Shown: positions 54,127-63,960 of the stretch, in pieces | Layout: every line of letters begins with the position of its first letter | Position numbering within the stretch: the first letter of the stretch is position 1 | NCBI GenBank assembly: GCA_021234155.1 | Contig: JAJEKV010000086.1 | Span: 4,203,461-4,267,460, forward strand | DNA: 64,000 nt | Direction of reading: 5' to 3' | From: Isoetes taiwanensis | Taxonomy: Eukaryota > Streptophyta > Lycopodiopsida > Isoetales > Isoetaceae | Translations under genes and position numbers: made by a program | Notes under the pieces: generated by a model | Database searches by the model: none | What the model was told of the DNA's origin: nothing | What the model saw: only the letters and a program-made list of their open reading frames with translations

Positions 54127-54342
54127 GCATGGGTATGAATTGTTGCATAATCAAGGTGATGTGCATTGTAGATAGATAGCGTTTTGTGGATGGCGAATTA
54201 AGCCATAATGCCACATGGCCATTCTCATCCTATTGCATAGGTATGAATTGCTGCCTAATCAAGGTGATATGCATTGTGGATCGATTGTGTATTGTGGATG
54301 TCACATTAAGCCATAGTGCAACGTGAGCATTCTCATCTTATT
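54127..54342 (+). repeat. Tandem duplication, 2 x 108 bp
   Basis: Unit 1 (54,127-54,234) and unit 2 (54,235-54,342) each run from GCAT-GGTATGAATTG-TGC to CATTCTCATC-TATT. They differ at about 20 positions, so it is an old duplication. Non-coding. Confidence 0.75.
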
Positions 54343-55470
54343 TTCTTTCTTGTTAAGATGGTCAAGCTGGACTCTTCAGTGATGTATTTAAACAGAAGGG
54401 GATATTGCATTCTAAGAAATAATGCATCTTCTTGGGACTCCTTGTAGATCCCAATGTTCCACAATTACTGTACCATGTTAGAGGGCCATGCTAAATTGAG
54501 TTGTTCTCACAATATTACTTGCTAACTCACTTTTAACAACACAAACGTGAATGTGAACTTCATGTTTCATGTGTACAGGCTTTCAATTGTTGGCTGAAAT
54601 TTGCAACGTGCATTTGGTGAAGTACTTGAATGGCCTATTTTCTAACACTGATGTCATGGTTGTCCACGAGAACTCATTGGGAATGCCAATTGCATACTCT
54701 GTCATTCCATACTTGCCATGAGTTTGCAAGGGCAGTTCCAGCAATGCGAGATAAAACACCTGAAAATGAAAGCAAGTCTGTAACCAATCTAAAGTATCAA
54801 ATTCACCAGATTTTAAACATGAACGTTCCATCATAGATGGCTCACTAATATCCTGACAATGTCTAAAGCTAGCTTCATTCCACAATATGAGTAATGCATT
54901 CAGCAGAAGAATGTTGAAAACGAACATTATCTACTCTAGCTATCAAGTGTGAACCGCCATTGGGATGACAACTTTATTGCTTCCAGTACAGTAAAGCGAC
55001 AACTCGATCATATCATATCATAGTTTGGCACAGCATTTGCGGAACCTGCAAATCAAATCATCAATCCTTCGAGTGGAAAATCCTAAGCTGTTTGTGCCAA
55101 GAAGAATGGAAACTTATCACTTTGAGTGCAGCAAAGTAAGAACTCCAAGGCAAAAGCTTAAATGCAAACTCGAATCTTAGACAAAGTCTTAGATAAATAT
55201 GCGTATTATGTGGCTGTATATAGGTGAATAATACTGCAGAGCTGTACATGAGTGATCAGAAATATTGAGGAGAATGCGATTTGGCAATTTTCACTTGGGT
55301 TTCAAGCATGCCTCTCAAGAGGAATGGCATTTACAATATGACACATCATTTGATACTCTATAGATGATGCTATTTGTGTTCACTGCCATATCCATGCTTT
55401 TCTTTTTTATTATACTCTTCAGATCTTCCTTAACACTTTCTAATATTACCTCATAGAACTATATGAGATA
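54343..55470. other. Non-coding interval
   Basis: No gene supported. The 114-codon minus frame 54,927-54,583 has no familiar motif. The end of the interval leads into the 400-bp repeat family (CTCTATAGATGATGCTATTT at about 55,357). Confidence 0.35.
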
Positions 55471-57100
55471 GAATTGTTTTTGGGCATAACTTGCAAACTA
55501 AAACTTGGATTTTCCAGCAAGAGCATTCGTTAAAGACCCTTCAAGAAGATCTAAAGATAATCCTAGGCATAAAATTTTCAAATTCTGTTTGTAAAGACGT
55601 CAAAAATGCCAAAATGCACTTGCTGTCCTAGTTTCACAGCAGAGTATAAAAGGCACATAACTCCAAAACGAAACCTCTGTTTTTTATGCATGAGCATTCA
55701 TTGGAGAGCTTAAGGAATGTTCTACAAAAGCACTTAGGAGAACATTTCTCAAATTCACACTTTAAATGGCTCAAATAAAGCTCTATAGATGATGCTATTT
55801 GTGTTCACTGCCTTCCTTAACACTTTCTAATACTACCTCATAGAACTATATGAGATAGAACCGTTTTTGGGCATAACTTCCAAACCAAAACTCGGATTTT
55901 CCAGCAAGAGCATTCGTTAAAGACCCTTCAAGAAGATCTAAAGATAATCCTAGGCATAAAATTTCCAAATTCTGTTTGTAAAGATGTCAAAAATGCCAAA
56001 ATGCACTTGCTGTCCTAGTTTCATAGCAGAGTATAAAAGGCACATAACTCCAAAATGAAACCTCTGTTTTTTTATGCATGAGCATTCATTAGAGAGCTTA
56101 AGGAATGTTCTACAAAAGCACTTAAGAGAATATTTCTCAAATTCGCACTTTAAATGGCTGAAATAAAGCTATAAGATCCGAATAAGTATTGTTTGGATAG
56201 AAACGAATGCCTTAAAAAATAGCAATACATAAATGAACTGAAATGAGATATACACGAGATAGAACCGTTTTTGGGCATAACTTCCAAACCAAAACTCGGA
56301 TTTTCCAGCAAGAGCATTCGTTAAAGACCCTTCAAGAAGATCTAAAGATAATCCTAGGCATAAAATTTCCAAATTCTGTTTGTAAAGATGTCAAAAATGC
56401 CAAAATGCACTTGCTGTCCTAGTTTCATAGCAGAGTATAAAAGGCACATAACTCCAAAACGAAACCTCTGTTTTTTATGCATGAGCATTCATTAGAGAGC
56501 TTAAGGAATGTTCTACAAAAGCACTTAAGAGAATATTTCTCAAATTCGCACTTTAAATGGCTGAAATAAAGCTATAAGATCCGAATAAGTATTGTTTGGA
56601 TAGAAACGAATGCCTTAAAAAATAGCAATACATAAATGAACTGAAATGAGATATACACGAGATGTGTAATTGTCGAAACCAACCATTACAGTTAGTTATA
56701 GAACCGTTTTTGGGCATAACTTCCAAACCAAAACTCGGATTTTCCAGCAAGAGCATTCGTTAAAGACCCTTCAAGAAGATCTAAAGATAATCCTAGGCAT
56801 AAAATTTCCAAATTCTGTTTGTAAAGATGTCAAAAATGCCAAAATGCACTTGCTGTCCTAGTTTCATAGCAGAGTATAAAAGGCACATAACTCCATAGCG
56901 AACCTCTGTTTTTTATGCATGAGCATTCATTAGAGAGCTTAAGGAATGTTCTACAAAAGCACTTGAGAGAATATTTCTCAAATTCGCACTTTAAATGGCT
57001 GAAATAAAGCTATAAGATCCGAATAAGTATTGTTTGGATAGAAACGAATGCCTTAAAAAATAGCAATACATAAATGAACTGAAATGAGATATACACTGAT
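55471..57100 (+). repeat. Direct repeat family, four units of about 390-440 bp
   Basis: GAA-C/T-CGTTTTTGGGCATAAC-type starts occur at 55,471, 55,858, 56,262 and 56,701. Shared content includes TTCCAGCAAGAGCATTCGTT, AAGATCTAAAGATAATCCTA, CTTGCTGTCCTAGTTTCA and CAGAGTATAAAAGGCACATA, the last a TATA-like box in every unit. Units 2-4 are nearly identical. Unit 1 differs more and alone has the AACTTGCAAACTAAAACTTGG variant. Unit 4 is preceded by an extra 37-bp stretch (about 56,662-56,700). Non-coding. Confidence 0.85.
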
Positions 57101-57388
57101 TGAGATGGACTAGCTGCATCAAATATAACAGGCAAAGATGAATGCAATTAGAGTTCTCCATTTCCAGTGCTCCATCACTTCCAGAATGGCAGAAATAACA
57201 AGAAATAGAAGTAGACTTATCTGCTTATCAAATTGGAGCGATTCAAGACGTGATAGAGAGAACCCAAAAGGCAGAAGAAATTGTTCGCACTTGCAGTCGC
57301 ATTTGAAACAACAACTATTAGCTCCGACAGACAAAGAATACCATCTCCAAATTAACCTGCATTTTGGTGACTAGTAGTCCTCAGATAA
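57101..57388. other. Short non-coding stretch
   Basis: Short frames on both strands only. Nothing supported. Confidence 0.35.
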
Positions 57389-57488
57389 ATGAAGTCTTCA
57401 AACATGAAATATTTATTTGTTGCAGCTCTAGAGCAAGAATGAAGTCTTCAAACATGAAATATTTATTTGTTGCAGCTCTAGAGCAAGA
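57389..57488 (+). repeat. Perfect tandem duplication, 2 x 50 bp
   Basis: ATGAAGTCTTCAAACATGAA through GCAGCTCTAGAGCAAGA is repeated without a visible mismatch at 57,389-57,438 and 57,439-57,488. This implies a recent slippage or duplication event. Confidence 0.85.
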
Positions 57489-57973
57489 AAGGCTCTCCAG
57501 AATGTCCAGAAAAGCCACACATCTTCAAATAACCACAATAAAACTATGCAATCCAAACTTACATGTATCAATTGTATTTCCGCCCCTGGCAATCCCGCTG
57601 TCAGTTTGAAAGAATCCATTCAACTAAATTCGGCTGCTTTGGCATTTCTAAATGATCCATAGAATGCTCAAATGCTTCGGCAACATTTAAAGATCCATAG
57701 AATACTGAAAATACTCTGGCTTGACCAAGGCAATGGATTGTTTAACTTTAGAATTTGCTGATAACCTGCTACAATTCTCTTCCCTTAGAAGTTTGAAGGG
57801 AAGGACATACTAATAGAAAAGATGGGTCATGCTCTGCAAAGAAATTAGTATGATCTTCAAACAAATTAGAAAGATGGGTGAAGAGGAGTTGGACATATCT
57901 TCTGCACCGCCAGGGTGAGCGGTAAATATGTGATAAACTGGAATACATAAATCACGTTTGTGGTGCCTCCCTT
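57489..57973. other. Non-coding gap
   Basis: AT-rich. ATCCATAGAAT-A/G-CT recurs at about 57,655 and 57,693. No gene seen. Confidence 0.4.
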
Positions 57974-58172
57974 ACCTCGCTCTAATGCTTGGCGGTGCCG
58001 GTTAACCAGTTCCCACACCAGCCGCACAACAACAATGGCGACCGAGAGTTTACAGGTAAGAGTAGGTTTGGAGCAGTCACAGCATATCCTAGGTATATTC
58101 CAGCATATACCTAGGATATGCCAAAATCCCACATAAACAAGGGTTTGCCCCCCTAGGGGCAACCCAAAAAAC
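57974..58172 (+). repeat. 204-bp repeat, copy 2
   Basis: Same element as 53,154-53,357. Here the palindrome is more complete: TATCCTAGGTATAT, spacer, ATATACCTAGGATA (about 58,085-58,119). The GGGTTTGCC...GGGGCAACCC hairpin lies at about 58,140-58,165. Confidence 0.65.
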
Positions 58173-58274
58173 ACGTTTTGCAATATCATATTCTTATGAT
58201 ACTTTTTTGTATCATCAATGTTTAGTTGACCAATGATCAAGCATGAATAAAATTTTGTGTATATACTTTGTCAT

Positions 58275-59082
58275 TGTGACGTTCCACATATTTATATGCC
58301 TTTTTAAGTATAAATACATGACACGTCACTATGAATAATTAATGGCACATTAATTATTCATAAGCTAAGGTTAGCTATGTTAATAATTAAATTATAAAGG
58401 TGGAAACCTAACCTTAAACCCTAATTCGAATTTAGGGCTTAAACTAATATTAAAAAGGGCTAAAACACCAAATTAGTTAATATTAGCCAACCCGGAGCTG
58501 CCACCTGGCCCAAATCGATTGGGCAAGAGAGAGTTACTAACTTGGGACCCAAATTGGGGTTTTGCACCCCCATTTTCCCCAATTTGAAGGAGGAGCAATT
58601 GGAGATGGAGGAGGAGGAGCAGCAGCCAGGCACCCTTCAGCAAATTGAGATGGAGCCATCCCGCACCGATTCGGCCAGGTTGTCCAGAGTTTAGCTGTTG
58701 TTTGTAGGGTAGCGCCCCTGTTGGGCACTTGTTGTGTGTATTTCTTCTGTTCCTCTGTGTTCTCTATGCTTGACCTGTAGGAACTAACCCTTGATTGCAA
58801 AAGTGAGTTCTCCTTATCTTTGATTCTGTACTTGCTCTTAAATGATGGATTGATAGTTCTTTGCATAGTATTGGGGGAATTAAGGGGGGGTAGAGACCTC
58901 AGAGCCATGTATTGTAGTATGCTCCTAGATAGAGCCCTGTATTTTCCCAGTAGTTGCGGCATGTGTACAGGAGACCACCGGGTCGTAGATGCTATGGAAT
59001 GGCTTAGCACCAGAGAAAGGACGCAGTGGTGAAGTGGGGTTGGGGTCTTGCACGAACATAAAAGGCTCCGGAGACTCCTACA
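58275..59082 (+). repeat. Left LTR (plus orientation)
   Basis: Starts TGTGACG and ends CTCCTACA, the usual TG...CA. It contains GCACATTAATTATTCATAAG and GGCACTTGTTGTGTGTATTT (58,718 on). It matches the right LTR in inverted orientation through its full length, with small differences. Confidence 0.8.
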
Positions 59083-59083
59083 G

Positions 59084-59099
59084 TGGTATCAGAGCCATG
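59084..59099 (+). promoter_or_regulatory. Primer binding site (tRNA-Met type)
   Basis: TGGTATCAGAGCCATG begins one base after the LTR end. TGGTATCAGAGC is the standard plant LTR-retrotransposon site complementary to the 3' end of initiator tRNA-Met. Confidence 0.85.
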
Positions 59100-60160
59100 A
59101 TTTTGGTGGACCAGATCATAGCACTGGCCATGTCAAACTCGTTAGACCGTTTAGATAGTAGGAGACCTCCAACGTAGGAAAAGTACACCAAATCCATAAG
59201 TAGGATGAGTTTTGGGCTAAGTATGTGAGGATTGAGCTAGGTAAATAGAAAAATTCAAAATTTTAAGGTGAAATTATGTCGAGTTTTCGGCAGAATGCAG
59301 TCCCTTTCTTTCGGAGGCCATAACTCTCTTTAGGAAACTCGGATTGCGGTGATTTTGATTCCATTGCGTCTGGAACACCCTAGTTAGCTTAGAACACCCT
59401 TTGGCCGACCCAAAACGGAAAAAAATGTAGGTGCAAAACCCTAACCCTAAGTGGCGGGCAGGGGGTACCCGGGTGTTGCTGAGAATGGTGGCGAGGTCGG
59501 GATAGGGTCTGCCCGCCGCCCATTCGGCCCACGCCTTCAATGGGACTCCTAAGTCGCGGAAGCGTGAATACATGTTAGCACACAGCATAAATCATATATA
59601 AATAACCACCACGAAGGGTGGCACATCCATCCAAGTACTAACGGCAAAGAATATGCATCTAATCCTAAGGAAACACCCCAAACCCCAGGTTCTACCCCGG
59701 TTCAGACTACTGTGAGGATGGACTGACGGCTCGGTCTCAAGAGATCAACAGACAGAGGTATAACCTGGCGTTGGCTAGCACAGAACATCGGCTAGGGTTG
59801 TCCACTCCATCCGCCCCTCCTGTGCACACTTTGCAGAGGGGTCGATTCATGCTATGGCATCACTATAGCCTTTCGGAGACGCAGACTCAAGGTATCACCC
59901 TTCGAGCCTACTCCAGGGTTCATGAAGCCCCGGTCCGACGAGGCAGGTCAGGGAAGTGTCCCCTTCCAGGATCGCAGTGGTTCCATGGGTGAGCTAGAGA
60001 ATACGTGCCGCATCAGCGACCCCCACATCCGTACCCGACTTACTCACCCTAAATCTACTCAAAGTGCAAGGTGCCCTATACGGGTCACACCTCTACACCC
60101 AGGAAGTGTCAGACCCATACCCGGCCCTCTACGTGGACCTGGCCATCGCCTAGCCCAATC
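59100..60160 (+). other. Internal non-coding region of the inverted-LTR element
   Basis: A short frame follows the primer site (MILVDQIIALAMSNSLDRLD, 59,098-59,177), possibly a gag start remnant. The rest has no gag or pol similarity I can see, so the element resembles a non-autonomous LTR derivative. The text next to the right LTR (60,121-60,160) is not a primer site. Confidence 0.5.
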
Positions 60161-60980
60161 AGTAGGGAGTCTCAGGAGCCTTTTATGTTCGGTGCAAGAC
60201 CCCACTCCCACTTCACCACTGCGTCCCTTCTCGGTGCTAAGCCATTCCATAGCATCTACGACCCGGTGGTCTCCCCGCATTATGCAGCCGCAACTCATCG
60301 GGAAAATACAGGGCTCTATCTAGGAGCATACTACAATACATGGCTCTGAGGTCTCTACCCCCCCTTAATTCCCCCATTTCAAGAGTAATACTATGCAAAG
60401 AACTATCAATCCATCATTTAAGAGCAAGTACAGAATCAGAGATAACTCACTTTTGCAATCAAGGGTTAGTTCCTACAGGTAAAGCATAGAGGACACAGAG
60501 GAACAGAAGAAATACACACAACAAGTGCCCAACAGGGGCGCTACCCTACAGACAACACAGCTAAACTACAGACTAACCGTCGAATCGGGTTTGGGATGGC
60601 TCCATCTCGATTTGCTGAAGGGTGCCTGGCTGCTGCTCCTCCTCCTCCATCTCCAATTGCTCCTCCTTCGAATTGGGGCAAATGGGGGTGCAAAACCCCA
60701 ATTTGGGTCCCAAGTTAGTAACTCTCCCTTGCCCAATCGATTTGGGCCAGTTGGCAGCTCCGGGTTGGCTAATATTAACTAATTTGGTGTTTTAGCCCTT
60801 TTTAATATTAGTTTAAGCCCTAAATTCGAATTAGGGTTTAAGGTTAGGTTTCCACCTTTATAATTTAATTATTAACATAGCTAACCTTAGCTTATGAATA
60901 ATTAATGTGCCATTAATTATTCATAGTGACGTGTCATGTATTTATACTTAAAAAGGCATATAAATATGTGGAACGTCACA
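60161..60980 (-). repeat. Right LTR (minus orientation)
   Basis: Reverse complement of 58,275-59,082. The outer end AACGTCACA closes at 60,980. The inner end near 60,161 (AGTAGGGAGTCTC) is the U5 end, slightly altered (CTAC-T-GA against CTACA). Confidence 0.8.
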
Positions 60981-61269
60981 GTCATTGAGATGTTGCAAAG
61001 ACTAACATTACATTGTGCTAAATATTTATGCGTTTGTAAACTTGACAATCTCTTTCTCATTGTGAAACTTGGGTATATACAACCATATATTATCATGAAA
61101 ATTTGATATTACAGATATAAAATCGTATATCATGATAGTGGTAATCGTAGAGCTGCAGTCTGTAGTGGTGGTGCAGAAGCTGCAAGATCACACCACTCTG
61201 TCTGTTAGTATAAAATACGTACGTATTTTAGTATAGATGACTCAGCATAGTATTGTACGTGTCTAGTGT

Positions 61270-61401
61270 GTGAATATAAACACCTAAGCCACGTTAGTTA
61301 GGAGTTCACACTTCTCAGAGTCTATCAGCCACTGATTGGCGTCTTCATCTGTCTTCTTACCTTCATAATATACATACGTTCTTCTAACATGGCATCAGAG
61401 C
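61270..61401 (+). promoter_or_regulatory. Copia 5' LTR tail and primer binding site
   Basis: A TATA-like GAATATAAACACC (61,272 on) is followed by the LTR end TTCTTCTAACA (61,389) and then TGGCATCAGAGCC (61,390-61,402), a common copia variant of the tRNA-Met site. The LTR start is not identified. It may begin left of the inverted-LTR insertion at 58,275, which would make that element a nested insertion in this LTR. Confidence 0.65.
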
Positions 61402-61707
61402 CGGAATGGAGTGGGAAGGGAGTGTAGGCGGCCAAACATCTGATAGCTGTGGTCGGATTGATACAAGGGGCACAAAAGCACTTGGTATAATCAGGATCGG
61501 GTGAATCCAGAGTTCTATTTTTGGCGTAGGCTATTTTTGGTAGATCGCTCATATATTATCATTGCAATCATTAGTAGATCGCTCATACATTACATGTATG
61601 CAACCCGACCTGTATAAAATGGCAAACAATTGCATATCTATTTGTAGATTTGTTGAAGATGGCAAAGTAAATCTTGCTTTATTTTATTTTGATAAGATTA
61701 TATCTAT

Positions 61708-62094
61708 ATGCAAAGGTCAAAAGATATCTTAAGTAGAAAGCATCAACTAATATCTGGTTTGTCTCAGAATTGGAATTCTGACTATAGGAGAAGTTTAGAG
61801 GTGAAGTCACAGTCCAAAGAACCCTTTACTTGTTGGTGTTGTGATAAACCGGGTCATGCAAAGGAGATTGCCATAAATTCAAGAAGGCATTCGCCCAATT
61901 TGTTAAAGATCAGTCAAATCTCAAGCCCCAAGAGCAGCCAGAAGGGACTAACATCGGTAAAGCATAAAAAATTACTGCAAATGTTTCTCATATTACAATT
62001 GAAGATATTGAGACGCAATATCTTAACTTTGCGGCTGAAAACATTCATGCATCAGACATGTGGTTGGTTGATTCTGGAGCAACCAAGCACTTGA
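61708..62094 (+). pseudogene. Copia gag and protease remnant
   Basis: The frame reads KHQLISGLSQNWNSDYRRSL, then the knuckle CWCCDKPGHAKE (CX2CX4H; the last Cys is lost to a frameshift just after). Near 62,050-62,090 the neighbouring frame gives DMWLVDSGATKHLTGKEE, with the aspartic protease DSG triad of copia. Both are expected at the gag-pol junction of Ty1/copia elements. Confidence 0.75.
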
Positions 62095-62332
62095 CAGGGA
62101 AAGAAGAGTTGTAGCTTAAACCTTATGAACAATCTTGGTAAAAATGGCAGATGGGAATGTTACTAGTTCCAAAGCTAAAGGTACAGTTCAAATTCCAGCA
62201 ACAAATTGTCTTACGTTGAAACTTGAGGGTGTTATTTTTGGTGCTTGGACTGTTAGTCAATCTTCTTAGTGTCAGCGAGTTTGACAAAAAGTTGGGGTTC
62301 TCGGTCTCGTTTACTGGCGGTTTTGTGCATTT

Positions 62333-62812
62333 ATGAAGAAAAATCCATTGCTTTATGTTGATCTAGAACGGCTTGGCCCTTTAGCACAAGGATGTCTTAA
62401 TGATGATGGACTTCACATTATTCAAACGAATACTTCCAAATCTTTGGATTTCAGCACAGTATCCTCAATGACTGGTGCAATTTCACAAACTCCTGAGGCG
62501 TTATGGCATGCAAGGTATGGACATGTGGCCACTATTATTTTAGCACAAGCATCTAAGTTACAAATGGTCAAAGGCTTATCTTCCCTCAAATTTCATGAGC
62601 CACACTGTCATGCATGTAGGTTGGGCAAGCAAGTCCAATTATCTTATCCATCTGAAGCTGAATTTCATGCTGAATTTCCTCTTCAACTTGTACATTCTGA
62701 TATTTGCTACTTACCGACCATTTCTCTTGGAGGGAACAGGTATTTTCTTGTATTTGTTGATGACTTTAGTCGATATAGTTGGGTATATCCACTTAAGGTT
62801 CGCTTAGTTTGA
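62333..62812 (+). pseudogene. Copia GAG-pre-integrase and integrase N-terminal part
   Basis: A 159-codon frame. LWHARYGH...HCHACRLGKQVQLSYP is the H-H-C-C zinc-binding lead of copia integrase. FPLQLVHSDICYLP gives the first catalytic Asp, and RYFLVFVDDFSRYSWVYPLK gives the second conserved strand with Asp. Upstream in another frame LLSVSEFDKKLGFSVSF is also typical. The frame ends by a stop just after WVYPLKVRLV. Confidence 0.85.
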
Positions 62813-62833
62813 AGATTACCTTGGCAAGAAGGG

Positions 62834-63085
62834 GTGCATAAGCACTTGATAGTTCCATATGCTCATCCTCAAAATGGAGTGGCTGAGCGGAAAAATCCTA
62901 CCTTGATGGATTTGGCACGGAGCATGCTAAAATACAAAGGGCTACCTTCAAATTTTTGGGCAGATGCAATGATGACAGCAGCATATGTATCTAATAGAGC
63001 ACCTACCAAAATACTTCACATTCGCAGAGCGCTCTCTATTAATGACCACAGTACCGTTGTACACAGAGAAACAGTAACAAACTAA
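62834..63085 (+). pseudogene. Copia integrase C-terminal part
   Basis: YAHPQNGVAERKNPTLMDLA, then RSMLKYKGLPSNFWADAMMT and AAYVSNRAPTK. The Q-N-G-V-A-E-R-K motif carries the catalytic Glu of copia integrase. About 60-90 residues between this and the previous frame are deleted. The copia text ends at about 63,020; RALSINDHSTVVHRETVTN is not copia. Confidence 0.8.
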
Positions 63086-63099
63086 AAAATAGTACCTTA

Positions 63100-63960
63100 T
63101 CAGTAGAGCAGCTCCTTATAGACGATATTTCTAGTACACCTTGATGTATTCTCTGGTGAAAGGAGAATGAGCGCGTCCTCTCTCTTGCACATGCGAGTAA
63201 GAGCTGTGTATAACTGGTCATGTGTAAATACATCAGTACGGAGGTCAATGATGATGCGATCCAATGTCAGCCCCTGGCAACTATTAAAGGTGGTCGAATA
63301 GGATAATCGGAGGGGCAATTGTCGTCTGTGAATAGTCCATGGCCGGTTATCTGGTCGATAGAAGAAGTCAGTTCTAGAGATCGGGTATGTACGTGCATCG
63401 TCTTGGGATGCCTCATCTAATACTTTAACCATGACAAATTTTGCATGCATTAACACAACCATGACTCTCGCATTTTTCACCCAACACTTTTCCATGTCCA
63501 ATCGTTTCATGGTGTGGCATATGGCATCTACCTTAAGCCTTAGCTCATGGTTGGGTATTCCAGAATGCGTAAAGTTGTTAAGGAAATCTGATGTTGCATA
63601 AGAGTGGTCATGTATGATTTCATCTTGCTCGGTGATGTGGTCATGACTGTACGATTTATCATGATTAGGAACTCTACCAAGAATGCGATCATTGAAGCTA
63701 TCAACACTCTTATTGATTGCCGACAAAATATTCCGTTTCCTGCATGAAGCTGAATCTCAAAGTACATTGGAAGGATACAAAAATTCAACGATATCTTCTA
63801 CGCTAGTAGTTGTGTTGAAGATATCTAGGAGATTGTAGATTCCTCCCAATTTTCCCCTATAGAATCGACAAAACGCATTAGTTCAGCGTCATCTGCATTA
63901 CGTATTAGTTCTTCTAATCTCAGTACACAAAAAGTTTTTCATAGCGGCGGATGCATTATA
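63100..63960 (-). pseudogene. Helitron PIF1-like helicase, C-terminal part
   Basis: A minus-strand 208-codon frame: ILSAINKSVDSFNDRILG (63,730 on), then GIPNHELRLKVDAICHTMKR, RRQLPLRLSYSTTFNSCQGL, TLDRIIIDLRTDVFTHDQLY and TALTRMCKREDALILLS. These are motifs of the SF1B helicase at the C-terminus of the Helitron Rep-Hel protein. F-N-S-C-Q-G-L-T-L-D is motif V-like and the TALTR motif is motif VI. Upstream in another frame, about 63,890-63,745, ADDAELMRFVDSIGENWEES and VEDIVEFLYPSNVL fit the preceding helicase text, with a stop (TGA) near 63,755. The window edge cuts the rest. Confidence 0.85.

Larger units (their letters stand above)
58270..60985. mobile_element. LTR-derived element with inverted LTRs and 5-bp TSD
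   Basis: Two LTRs of about 0.81 kb face each other: 58,275-59,082 on plus and 60,161-60,980 on minus. Both outer edges are the TGTGACGTTCCACAT start of the LTR. Immediately outside both is GTCAT (58,270-58,274; 60,981-60,985), the 5-bp target duplication expected of an LTR retrotransposon. Only the left LTR is followed by a primer binding site (59,084). The 1.08-kb centre has no pol gene. The whole therefore looks like one insertion unit, although a normal element has direct LTRs. Confidence 0.75.
61402..63060 (+). mobile_element. Decayed Ty1/copia retrotransposon
   Basis: After the primer site come a gag remnant with a zinc knuckle, a protease DSGA motif, a GAG-pre-integrase HC motif and integrase pieces, in copia order (integrase before RT). 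A large part of the integrase, all of RT/RNase H and the 3' LTR are missing. The coding text stops near 63,030 and unrelated Helitron helicase sequence begins. It is frameshifted in several places. Confidence 0.85.

Noticed and set aside
58537-59010. 157-codon minus-strand frame
   Set aside because: It lies entirely inside the LTR, is antisense to its transcript, and has no domain. The matching LTR on the right does not keep it intact.
59440-59456. Telomere-like CCCTAACCCTAA
   Set aside because: Only two units, inside an LTR-derived element; chance.
61140-61175. GTCTGTAGTGGTGGTG as a CACTA right end pairing with 47,366
   Set aside because: The match to the CACTACTACAGAA start is too short and imperfect, and a copia LTR occupies that region.
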